Below are positions 12,150-23,049 of a DNA stretch of 34,890 nucleotides, piece after piece. The stretch is taken from positions 1 to 34,890 of the forward strand of contig JAYMTA010000212.1 of NCBI GenBank assembly GCA_036897625.1, in the 5' to 3' direction. The notes beneath the pieces were generated by a model. That model made no database searches. It worked only from the letters and a program-made list of their open reading frames with translations, and had not been told where the DNA came from. A program made the position numbers and the translations under genes. Each line of letters starts with the position of its first letter. Within the stretch, counting starts at the first letter, position 1. The stretch comes from Pelargonium cotyledonis (lineage: Eukaryota; Streptophyta; Magnoliopsida; Geraniales; Geraniaceae).

Positions 12150-13602
12150 GGGTGGTGTAATCGAGCCGAATCAAGCCTAAATGGGTGTGTTTTGACCTGG
12201 TCAATTAAAAGTTGTCTGAGGGCCACAATCGGTCTCTTATCCATGAGTATTTTGTGTGAAGTGAAATGAGTTATTTGTCCCACAATCGCGACATCGATCC
12301 CATTCCATGTACATCTTTGGCAAGGAGGTTTTCATTGTGGAGCATTCAAAGTCTTTTTCGGGAGACTAAAAATGAACATCTTAGGCTGTTCGAGGGGCTT
12401 TTATGCCCTTGATAACATCATATTTGGAAGAGTTCATTGAGGGAACTTCCAGGGTTTCAATGGAGCTTTTGCGCCTTCAAGGCTCTAGGGGTCTTAGGGA
12501 TCTTTAAAGGCTCCAGACTTGAAGAAATGTTTTGGGGAAGCTTTCAAATCTCTTGTAGAGCTTTCAAGCTTCTAGAACTTCGAATTCAAAGAAGAGATTT
12601 AGAGAATTTTTCGGGTCTTTAGAGGAGCTTTCAAAGTTATAGGCCCAAAAAAATTTCCGCATTAGACGGAGGCTTTGGCCTTTGAAAATTTTGCTTAAGT
12701 AACGCTCGGGCACCATAGGTCGTGTCATCATTCGTCATTGAGACTTTTAATTTTTTAGATAGCATCACTCACCATTGTTGAAATCTTCTCATTTGTTTAA
12801 CATTTGATGTTACTACTAATCATAAAAACATTATTTATCTGACTAAATCTACAAAATTGTAATTTTTGTAGTTAGATCATTGTTGGTTATTATAAGTTGT
12901 AATTAAGTTAAAGAAAGAAAAAAAGAATTGTTTGTTTCATGTTTCATTAGTGCATGTATGATACATGGGCAACGCGAGTCAATGATAACTTGTTACTAAA
13001 CCAATTAAAATTTGTATATGTCATATTTGTAACCACACTAATAAAGTTTGTAAGTGGAATACTAAAAAAACACACGCCGATGAATTTTTATAACGATATC
13101 ACCGGTATTTGTAACTACTATATTTTCACATCAATACGCGGGCCAAAAAAATTTTGTAACTAAACCAATTGTAGTTTGTAACTAAGATGCACATATATCA
13201 CACATGAAATAATAACACATAGGCCAATCTTTGATTCTCATAATAATAATAATTTACTCCAAGTTAGGAACAAATACTTATAATACAGAAATAACATAGG
13301 TGTCCACTGTCTTGTTTGGATACAAATAATTTTATTACATGAACCACCTCAAAATTGCCATATCCTTACTATTTGCCATATGAGAATCAAAAATTTAGTT
13401 AGCTTCTTCTACTACTTTATCAGTAGAATTTCAAATAAAATCTAGTTCAATTTTACAATTGTTATTCTGGTAAAACAAAATGGATGTTATAATAAGTATC
13501 AGTATCCAATTTCTTAGCCAATATAAATTCAGAAACTCAGTAGTCACACAAATACACCCACCACCTCATGCCGGAAAAAGAAAAAAAAAAGGTGACATGA
13601 AG

Positions 13603-15708
13603 CTAGGAGGAAAACAATTTTCTCACTTTACCAATGAATCTTCTGCACACTGGACATGTCTTGCTATCCCCATCAAAAATCCTGCACAAAGACAGTAAAT
13701 CACATAAAATCACTAAACTCCGCCATCTAGTATCTACTACTAATGTATATAGATCATCGTAACTGAATGATACTATGTTCACAATTATGGAAATGGTTAC
13801 GGTTACTCCATGCAATAACATTTTCGAGCTTAGCATACCTTTGAGCACAATCGTAGCAGGTTGCGCAATGGCCACAAGGAACAAAGAAACAGTTACGCTC
13901 TTCATCAAAACATATTATGCATATCTTTCCATCATACAATTCCTCTGACGAGTTGTTGCTGCTGCTGCTGCTGCTGCTGCTCTCTCCCGTCTCAAGATCA
14001 TGACAAGTTCCGTAGGAGAGTGACTCTATCTTGGTTTGCCAAAGTGGGGTGGTTTCATTTGTATTTGTTTCCTCTCCACTGCTCACAACGTCAAAGTCCC
14101 AAAGATGTCTCAAGATCATGAAAATGACAATCACCAGCAATGCTGCTCCACCAAAACCAGAGTAAGTATTATGAAGAGCGAAATATGCAAATTTGCTTAA
14201 CGCAAATCTAAGGATCGATATAGATGAAATGGTAAAGGAAACAGAAATCAGAGCAATCACATGGAAGACACAAGCACGATTTAGCAGGATTGCCTACATT
14301 TACTAGGGACACGATGACACTTGTAGCAAAGTGCAGGGCGCTATAATACATAACTAGGGAAAACGAGGTTTCAGTGATGCAGTTTCTCATTTTGGATATA
14401 GCCCAACTGCAAAATTAAAGTTGCTTTACTAGGAAATAGCACCATGTTGGAGTCAACGGTACTCGTTTGTTATCCCATATAGCTTAAATGTAACGCTTTA
14501 AAAAAGAAAGAAATAAAAACAGTTTTCAAATGTTATGAACTTATGAGATGTGGAAGCAGAATTGAATTATATCAAATCAATGAAATGGCAAAAACACAGC
14601 ATGTGTAAAAAGAGAGGTTTGGTCATATATATGTTTAGAGGTACCCCACCTAAAAGTGCAATGTAAGCCGTCAAACGAGCCACAAAAGTAAGTGCAATGC
14701 ACCAATCATCCAGATCATCCTGTCAAAAAATTCGAGAAACAAAAATTTAAATCACCATCTAAGTAAGACACAAAACATAAAAGTTATGAAAATAAAGAAG
14801 CGAAGGCAGAGACGAAGGCTCACTTGACTAGAAACAGTAAAATTAGAAGGTCGAGAGCTGCTTAAGTGAAACAGCAAACTATTAAGTCCGTTTACTGTGG
14901 AACACATGCTTATAAGCTATAGCTGTTATCAATCCTTCACTTCCGATTTGTCTTCTCAGTCGTTACCAATTAATTCAATTCATATCTGAAAAGAAAAAAG
15001 AAAAACAAAAATGGTGTTCTCCCATGAGAATGAGATTTCAAATAATCAACATGAATAGTGTGAATGAAACATCTGTTTGGTTCTTGGGAGAGCTTAGAAA
15101 AGGAAATGTGTGTGACCAGAGAACCGGAAAAGATACAAATCTTAATTTGAGTTCGTATAGGCGGAAACTTCTATATGGCACAAGCAGTATAAAGAATGTG
15201 AATAGATTTTGAAGGGCCAGTTTTGTATAATTAAACTCCTAAGAAGAGGCTGAGTACAAGTTTATTTTCTTTACTTTAACTATGAATCACAAGAATCATG
15301 CCTAATATTCATTAAAAGTCATTTTGCTTTATGAAATATTAAAATAAAATAAAATAAACCCCCAATTCATTCTATAGCCTTGACTCTCAACTCTCAAGAA
15401 CAAAAAAAATATAGAATTGAATGTGCAAGAATATGATTCCCAAATCAAAGTAGTAGCAGATTATGTACAGAAAAATTCCAATAATTATCACATAATAATA
15501 AAAACAAAAACTTGCAAAAGTACATAGCATTTACCTTAAAACCCACGAAGAAACACCAATAGATTGACCTCCAAGAAGCTCCATTTAGCCACTTCTCTGA
15601 AAACCCAACAAGAAAAACCACTAAATTCAATCGGCCATTCCGGGGAAAAACAACAAGAATTCCCCAGAACAGTCCTGCCAATCTGAGGATTCTTGTGGAA
15701 GAAACCAA
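13603..15708 (-). pseudogene. Membrane C3HC4 RING-finger protein (putative E3 ubiquitin ligase); upstream exons not joinable in frame
   Basis: The two 3' exons are clear. 13839-14207 encodes a hydrophobic helix (ALLVIVIFMILRHLWDF), a poly-Ser linker and the first RING half (CIICFDEERNCFFVPCGHC). 13603-13681 completes it (CPVCRRFIGKVRKLFSS, then stop). All eight zinc ligands are present (C3HC4). Upstream, exons at 15535-15708 (approximate start) and 14650-14719 encode further hydrophobic segments and join in phase. The exon at 14304-14406 fits the splice phases on both sides, but in that phase it has TGA and TAG stops. Its membrane-like reading (SLVMYYSALHFATSVIVSL) is one base out. The first exon frame also lacks an ATG. 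Either the gene is decayed or its exon structure is unusual. A typical product would be a multi-pass membrane E3 ligase. RING identity is very likely; functionality is uncertain. Confidence 0.6.
13957..13980. repeat. (TGC)n microsatellite coding for poly-Ser in the RING gene
   Basis: Eight TGC triplets on the plus strand read as a Ser run in the linker between the membrane helix and the RING finger. Length changes here would keep the frame and only alter the linker. Confidence 0.9.
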
Positions 15709-15860
15709 AGGCGAAATCGAAAAGGTTTTGTTGTAGAAAATGGAAGGGTGAGGTTATGAGAAGAGAAGGTCAAAGCAATAGAAAAGGCCATGAGAGAGAG
15801 AAGAATGGTAGATGATGAAGATGATGAGAATAAAACAACAGCAAATACAGAGCCAAACAT
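15627..15860 (-). other. Overlapping 77-codon frame at the 5' end of the RING gene
   Basis: An ATG frame from 15860 to 15627 overlaps the first RING-gene exon in a different frame. It starts MFGSVFAVVLFSSSSSS and is hydrophobic at first. It is the only ATG-started frame at this end of the gene. It could be an upstream open frame in the leader, or the original start now separated from the body by an indel. I know no homologue. Confidence 0.3.
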
Positions 15861-15899
15861 ATGAGTGAAGGTAGCTTTGGGCTGTGACTGTCTGGTTGG

Positions 15900-16155
15900 T
15901 GAGAGAGAGGCAGAGAATTGGGAATGTTAAGTTCAGCGATGATGTTACTTGACCGTTAGGTCTACCTTATTCAGATGCTACAACTACAACGCAACTATGA
16001 ATCCAAGCCACCTCACCCACCTCAACTGAATACCTGTAATTTTACTTGTATGGATACCCGGCATCTATTTTGAAATAAAAATATTGAGAGAATCACTAAA
16101 CTCATTTTGACTAGAGGTTGCCATCAACTTGCGAGTTGCAATAATATAGTTTTAA
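15900..16155. other. Intergenic: probable promoter side of the RING gene up to the transposon
   Basis: Short AT-rich stretch between the 5' end of the RING locus and the left end of the large Mutator-like element. No gene or clear repeat is seen. Confidence 0.4.
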
Positions 16156-16257
16156 GGGAAAATAACAGATGGGGTCCAATTTTTCGTCACATAACACATA
16201 ATACACCTAAGTTTTGGAACACAGTTTTGGAGATAACTTAATTATTTTCAAATGTGT
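16156..16257 (+). repeat. Left terminal inverted repeat of the 5.5 kb MULE
   Basis: Inverted match to 21549-21650 at equal length. The outer 20 bases are more diverged than the inner 80, which keep long identical runs. Confidence 0.9.
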
Positions 16258-17269
16258 GGAAAAGTGATGGTTTGAACCCTAATAACCATTCAAGTGTGTG
16301 TCTAAATATTGTAAATGTCTAATAAGCCCTTCCCACAATATAATTGAGATTCATCTTCTTCCCCAGTACACCATCTTCTTTTTACTCCTGTTCTTCGACT
16401 TCTCTCTTCCGTTTGCAATAAACAATAATCAAGAAAGAGGATCTTATGGTTGTGGAGGTTACAATCTATGAGTTGTTTAGTACATGATTTGATAGATTAA
16501 TTTTTATCTTCTTGTTGGACGAACAACATCTGATTTTGCTAAAGAAAAAGCAAAAAATTGGAAGAAAATAATTGTCAATTGGTTGATGCATTGAGCACAA
16601 AAGTCGTTTATGATATGAAGTTTGTTAATTTGAAAAAGCAATTAAGAAAAATGAATTTTTGCTAGTGAATTTCACAATAGATAATATGAAGAAGGAGAGA
16701 AGATGGAAGTTGATGTTTCTGGTTTTTGTAATTTCAGTAATTTTTTTTTTGTATTAGCCTTGAACAATGGTTGTAAAAAATAATGAAAGTTTGAAATTGT
16801 ATTTAAATGAAGTAACTAATTTGGTTTTGAATGAAATTAACTTTTGTTGCTGGACAAATCTCTATATGATATGTTTTTTCAAATAATAAATTGCAATATG
16901 ATTTTTTCTAAACCACAGGATAACAAAAATAATAACCTCCAAACTATTTTATACCATCAAAAGTAAAGATAGAATTTGATACTATAGATGACATTTTTTT
17001 CACTAAAACTGAAGTTAATATTATAGTGTCATTTTGACACATCATTACATGATTTTATATGTCATTGGGTGTTATATTATGGACACCATTAATACAAAAA
17101 GTTGTTGTTCAAAAAACAAAGCCAAGCTATTTAATACCATAAAGTTTGGTTGTTGGCAGTAAAGGACAAAACTATTACATCAGTAGCATTGTATACTTTC
17201 ACATCTCACTTTTCAAAATATTCTCTAACTTAAACACCACAAAAGTTGAGCAAAAATCCTAACTTATCC
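16258..17269. other. MULE subterminal non-coding DNA downstream of the transposase
   Basis: About 1 kb of AT-rich sequence lies between the left inverted repeat and the transposase stop codon. It presumably held the 3' untranslated region and subterminal sites. I see no second gene (such as a mudrB-like frame) or captured host exon. Confidence 0.5.
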
Positions 17270-20200
17270 TTAAGTGTTGCTCCCATCCAATGGTTGATGT
17301 GTTTCAGATCTAGGAGAAGGTTGACTTGATGATGATGCAAAAATGGCATCTCTTGCAAATCTTGAACTTGGGAGTTGTTGTGATGCAGCTTTCTTGTTCT
17401 GTCTTGTGAGCCTCACCATTTTAGGCTACCATGAGATAAACATGAGAAGAAGATCAAAATAATGAAAGGTATGTATTTTGAATAAGTGTACTTTAGATTG
17501 TAATATCAAACTAAACCTGAACATTTCTGGCTTCTTCAAATACTCTTTGAGCTATCCCAACATCAGCAATTGTGGTATTTGTCTATAAGAATTCAGATAT
17601 CAGAACTGAAACTCAGCCAAATATTTATAAATTTATATGCTGACACAAAATATACAAGTTTTATATGTTAATATACCTGATTTGTTGAATGTTCTGATGT
17701 TGCAACTTGTTTTTTTGCTGAACTTTTCTTTTTCATGATTTGTATTTCCTGTCTCTCTGTTTTATTGAAAACAGATTTTGGACTTGCACAATGTTTGCCA
17801 TTGGCTTGCTTTTTCTTTTGCATTCGAGCCAAAGCAGCTTGCCTTTTCTTTTCAACCTCTTCTGGTGTGCATTGAGGCACATATTCTTCTCTAGTCATGG
17901 CATCTTGAGAGTTTTTTTCCACAACTTTCCTTCTCTTTTCGAGCTTGGCCATGGCAGCTTCCCTTTTTTTCTCAATCATATCAATTGTCACTTGGTCCAA
18001 TAGTGTTGAACTGGTTCCTTCTTCCATTGTTCTCTTCCTCTTCTTAGGTACTGATTTGTTACCTTTTTTTATATTTTCTTGTCTCAACCTTGCTTTTCTT
18101 TGAGCTGGTGTCTCTCCACTTTCTTTTCCACCTGTGCATGACCTGACATTGTGTCCCGGCATGTTGCACCTTGAACATGTTTTTTCTTGTTGCTTTCTAG
18201 ACACTTTGTATGGATTCTCCAAAATTTTCTTCATCTCATTTAATCCCTTCCTCCTCTTCATTCGTGGCCTCCTAGGTGGTCTATAGACTATTGGTGGTTG
18301 TGGAGGTTCTTTCCCACAATCAGGCCATTCTGACATTCCTACAATTTTTGCAAACTAATAAGTACAATGACAATTTTCACTAATTAGTTTATATGACTTG
18401 AGAGTCAATTACCTAGTACTGGACTCATTAGTGTGGCATATATGAGGTTGAACGTTTTGGTAGAGTAGTACTCACTGACAAAATCTTCAGGTTTTAGCCT
18501 TTGCAAGAAAATGCAAGCAATAGCATGCTTGCACGGTATTCCTATTATCTGTCAATCAGTGCAACTACAAAGTTGTTGTCCAATGTCAACTGTGTAGCAA
18601 TCCCCTGCATCTTCTACCTCAAATTTTCCACCTCCAGCTGCTTGAGTCGGTCTTATTGTACTCCAACCTTAGCTGAGGTGAATGGATAAGAAGTAAATCC
18701 AACAATTAAAACTTTCAGCCAAACTGTTTACCTGCACATCACACTTGGCCTTTGTGCTGAAAAATGCCCGGCGCCAGCCCTTAGCAGGCCTTTCTATCAT
18801 CCAAACATGGGCTTTTGGAGGAACGGACAATACATGCTTCACTGCTTGTTGGTATTTGACTAGGGTTTTGGCTTTTGCAACTTCCCACAGTAGTGAAGTC
18901 ATCTCCTCGCCTTTGAACAATTTGTTGTAGTTGTCATGCATGTGCCGCATACAATATCTATGTTCAATCTCAGGCTCAATATCAGAAAAACTTTCAACTA
19001 GGCCCTGCAAATGCAATTGAATAGATAAGTACATATTAACTAGTTTATTAAATAACCTTTTGTTTGTCAGACATGAATATCCAGGGTCTATCTTGAAGTC
19101 CACCAAAATCATCAAATAGTTGTGTCAATAACCAACTCCAGGATTCCTTGTTTTCTTGTTAAACCACAGTAAAACATAGAGGAAACATGTTATCGTTTGC
19201 GTCTCTTGCAACTGCACCAAACAGCTGTCCCCCATGGACCCCTTTCAAATGACATCCATCCAATGCTACAAATGGCCTACAACCTGCCACAAAACCTGTT
19301 TTTTGTGCTCCAAACCTCAAATAAAGCCGCTTAAACTTCCCTCCCTCGAGTTGCAACCTGCATCTAAAACCTGGATTAGTACTCTCTATTATTCCACAAT
19401 AGTCCCACAACTTCCTATATTGCTCACTCATGTCACCATTCAACATATTTTTAGCTAACTTCAAGGTTCTATATATTCTGTTGCTGGATACTTGCACTTT
19501 TAAATCTCTTTGGATTGTGTTTTGTGGCGAAGGTACATCGATAATTTGTTGTGTCTTTGATGTGATTAAGGTACCTATTGGCCAAGAAATCAAATGTGAT
19601 TCTGTCGTTGTTCTCTACCCTTTCACAATTATGAATATCAGCAAATTTCTTAATTTGAAAGTTAGATTTCCCACTTAACATGGAAGCATATAAATAGAAC
19701 CTACAACCTTTCGCTTTACACACTGCACCAATCTTCCTCCTTTTGTTACATGTGAATATATAATCAAAGCCATGTTCAACAGCGTATGTCTTAAGAGCGA
19801 CCCGAAAAACACTAGAATTCTTGAACTCCAATCCCTTGAACAACTTCACTTTCCAATATGACTTTGTCTCGTCAAATATATGTCGTTATTGGACCATTGC
19901 TTCTACATCATCATCTGACCTTACAGGACCTTTCTTCCAATTTTCTTCGTCTAATGTCTCGTCAAACTCGTCTATGTCTGCAACCTTTGCACATAGTTTC
20001 TATTAGTTTGCCAACCACTTCCACTAGATTCTACATTCTCTTCTGCATTTTTTGACCTCTTTTTTGGTGTTAATGCTCCTACACCAAATCCATGGTAAGA
20101 AAGATGTTTATCTTTGAATATCAAGTCTGACTCTTCAACATTATGGTTTGCTTCAAAGTCACTATTTTCATTACTGTCACTATCGAACTCAAGATCCTCA

Positions 20201-20895
20201 TGTACCTCAGGCACCAAATGGTCCTCTTCTTGAACTCTTTTACTTGTTTTATTATTTTCCATCTCATTATCTTCACCCAAGTCTGCCACCTCCTCAAAAT
20301 CATGAACCTCATTTACGAAATTCAAATGCTCTACCTCAGGTTCTTGCATATAATTATGCATTTGCTCATCCTCATGTGCATCATCGTTATCGCATTCGTC
20401 ACCATCTTCATCACTTGGTATGTTGATTACTTTAGCACGCACCACATTGACTTCTTTGCCATATAAACTTGACCACATATGGTATTCATCATCATCAAAG
20501 CAAGTGACCTTCTGTTTCTTCTTCGGCAACGAAATTCCAGGAGGTTCGACGACAACTACAAATATTGGTATTGCTTCATCCTTTTCATACAACATCATAG
20601 CAGTCTTAATATGCTTATCATTTTCTAATGGTTCCAATGCATACTTCAAACTCAAGCCCGGGTATGCGAATTGCAATGAACTGTTTGGCTCATACCCTAA
20701 CTGCACTACCATTTGTCGAATACTCTCTATTGAGCACCCATCAGGATCAATATCACCAACATAGTCCATCTCACCGCCTAGGTACAAGTACTCTTCTCCA
20801 TCAACAAATTTTCCTCCATGGTGAAATTCAAAAATTCTAAGTTCTACATCATTTTTAGGCTTCAACACAATCTCAGGCTTCTCTTCTTCAACCAT
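17270..20895 (-). pseudogene. Mutator-like (MURA/MuDR) transposase, decayed
   Basis: Recognisable parts, in order: a PB1-like N-terminal domain and acidic region from the ATG at 20895 to about 19985; a zinc-binding MuDR-type domain near 19650-19850; and the MULE catalytic core. The core has its first Asp in FVALDGCHLKG (codon 19258-19260), the second in FMSDKQK (19066-19068) and Glu in LAESFN (18714-18716). A SWIM zinc finger (CSC...CKH) near 18530-18590 follows, then a CCHC knuckle (CSRCNMPGHNVRSC) near 18170 and a Lys-rich tail with small exons to 17270. Damage: a frame change near 19985, a TAA at 19886-19888, a frame change near 19560, loss of the stretch between the Glu and SWIM, and TGA for the usual Trp inside SWIM (18552-18554). 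A 52-base GT-AG segment after the second Asp may be a very short intron. No functional protein can be made. Confidence 0.9.
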
Positions 20896-21548
20896 CTGAA
20901 TTACACAATTATCTCACCACACAATCTCTTAAATGAGGAATACAAACCCAATCAACAAAAAAATTTAAAATAATCCATAAAGTAACACAAGTGGTATAAG
21001 CAGTGGTGAAATTAGTTTCAATATTATACAAAGATATAAAGATTATTTGGTCAGAAATATGTTTGAGATAGCTCGTGAGCAAATTAAAGCATGTGAAATT
21101 TTAAAGTTACATAAGCACAATCCAGAAAAACCCTAACATTTTGAACAAATTGAATTTCATATTTCAATCAAACTGACATAAAACCTATACTTCATCATCA
21201 AGAGTTGCTTTTCTCATAATTTCATTCCAAAGCAACAACATTTTTCATACAAATCAAAATCACATCCATAAAATTTATGCATTAAGAAACTTACCACGAA
21301 CCGAAATCGATTTGATGTACGTATTGAACTTTGAAATCAAAACTCACTCCAACCCAACGAACAAAGGTCTGACAATATCGATAAAGAAAAGGAGAAATCG
21401 TGGGAGAGAGAGAGATCAAAAGATAAAGATGAGAGTTAGAGACAAAGATGAAGCATGAACTCTCAAATGACAGTGCACTGTGAGTTTTTGATATTTATTG
21501 GAGGGCAAATTAGTCGTTAACATGACTATTTAACGGTGTGAAGTGTTT
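20896..21548. other. MULE promoter and leader of the transposase gene
   Basis: AT-rich sequence lies between the transposase ATG and the right inverted repeat. A splice-like signal near 21295 (CTTACCACG on the plus strand, a donor on the minus strand) may belong to a leader intron. Otherwise no feature is seen. Confidence 0.4.
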
Positions 21549-21650
21549 ACACATTTGAAAATAAGTAAGGTATCTCCAAAACTGTGTTCCAAAATTTAGG
21601 TGCATCATGTGTTATCGGACGAAAAATTAGGCCCCCATTTATCATTACCC
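21549..21650 (-). repeat. Right terminal inverted repeat of the 5.5 kb MULE
   Basis: Reverse complement matches 16156-16257. It ends in CCC, complementary to the GGG of the left tip. Confidence 0.9.
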
Positions 21651-23049
21651 CAATAAATATTTCATTCATCCATAAATACGAATTGAGATTTCATTTTACA
21701 CACTCGTAGTAAAGTCACTTTCTAAATTTCTCCTCTCGAGAAACACTATGATACATTGGTTTCATTTCATTTCATAGAGATACTAAACATTCACACATAA
21801 AGTGAAACTAATGCATACACATTTAATTCACATAATTTTTGATGCGTAAACAGTACACACAATTTTAAATTTCAAATATGGATCAATATCTAATAATTTA
21901 TTAGAATTCAGGTGTACTGTTCTTCCTGTAGAAATGTTGTTGAAAAAGAGCTGTGACGTCATCAAATACATACAAATTAGCATCATAAAATTTTCATGTT
22001 CACATTTGGACAAACCAAAAATAGTATACCATATAGAATATAAGAAACATGAGAATGTTAAGAATGTTATTATTTGGGGCAAAGCGTGGACAAAGCGTAA
22101 AGGTCAAAATGGAGATAGAATCAGAATATGGGTCCACAAAATTGAATACATACATACATACATAAATAGGAACCTAAGAAGGAAACAAGAAAAACATCTC
22201 TATCCACCCTTCAACCCCAGAAACTTAATAAACTCATTTACATGTATGCTTTAAGCAAGTTTGAATCCGACAATACTATTGGGAAGTGGGATTGGCCCAA
22301 CCTTTCTTTACACTTTTTAGCCACATGTCATGTGTTTTAAGTCCTTTTTCTTTAAGAATCAAAGAAATCCAAACAATGTAAACCTCATGTTCCAATAGTT
22401 GTTCGTACGTATCTCAATTATTTATCATATTAACTAATACTCAATGCTAGATGCGTCACAAACACAATATCTAAAACACGTTGGAATTCTAATTTTTATC
22501 ATTTTAGAATAAAAACTTGAAATGTGACCCGACCCAACCTTGCAAGACAAAAAAATCCGATATGAATCCATTTTGGATCTGATTCGTATTACTCTTTATC
22601 AATCCGAACAACTTATTGAACTAAATGACAATGCTTTTATATAAATTATCCAGATTAGGGTAGTGTTAGTGAATAGTGAAGAAGCAACAAAATTCAGAGA
22701 ACTGATAAATGTGTCTAGGAATAGTTATGTACATTATTTTGAGAACAATATAAATATCCTGCCAGGGAAGTTTTTTTTTTCCCAGCTATTGACTTCTCCG
22801 TGTAAAACTAATTTGAGAACAAATATACATGTATTTTCCTATTATTTATACACCACAAAATCAAGAAAGAAAGAGATATATAGTTGATTTACTATATTTT
22901 TATAGCTACCGCCCCAATAAAAAGCCAAACAGAATTTAGAAATAGAACTGAAATATATCGGGAGGGTAGACAAACCTATAAGTCAGTCAAATCTTCCCAG
23001 TGCTATCAACACCAATGTAAACCGAAGAGCCTCGAGTGAATCCCTTTAT
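21651..23049. other. Intergenic: 3' side of the ceramide synthase gene
   Basis: AT-rich DNA without a supported gene. It has a short (CATA)n run at about 22148-22164 and a diverged repeat rich in ACCCGA words at about 22520-22610. The part nearest 23049 should be the 3' untranslated region of the ceramide synthase gene. Confidence 0.5.

Larger units (their letters stand above)
11334..13260. other. Repeat-rich intergenic DNA without a supported gene
   Basis: This 1.9 kb between the Mutator-like element and the 3' end of the RING gene holds two pairs of direct repeats, listed separately, and otherwise AT-rich sequence. A stretch at about 12240-12700 is richer in G and has short recurring GCTTTCAA-like words. 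The 61-codon frame there resembles nothing I know. Old, unclassified transposon remnants are the likeliest content. Confidence 0.5.
16156..21650. mobile_element. Mutator-like transposon (MULE), 5.5 kb, formerly autonomous
   Basis: Inverted repeats of 102 bases lie at 16156-16257 and 21549-21650. The outer tips begin GGG(A/T)AA, and the inner part is nearly identical, including the shared run GGAACACAGTTTTGGAGATA. Between them, on the minus strand, is a decayed MURA-type transposase. No exact 9-bp target duplication abuts these ends. The closest match is CAATAATAT (16139-16147) on the left against CAATAAATAT (21651-21660) on the right, which would need eight more bases at the left end. The stops and frameshifts in the transposase mean the copy cannot move itself. 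Confidence 0.9.

Noticed and set aside
12437-12622. 61-codon frame rich in Phe, Leu and Gly
   Set aside because: No homology, no splice context, and local word repeats explain its openness.
20143-20764. Several long plus-strand frames
   Set aside because: They are antisense shadows of the acidic N-terminal part of the transposase.
17300-21400. A host gene captured inside the MULE
   Set aside because: All recognisable coding pieces are transposase domains in the normal order.
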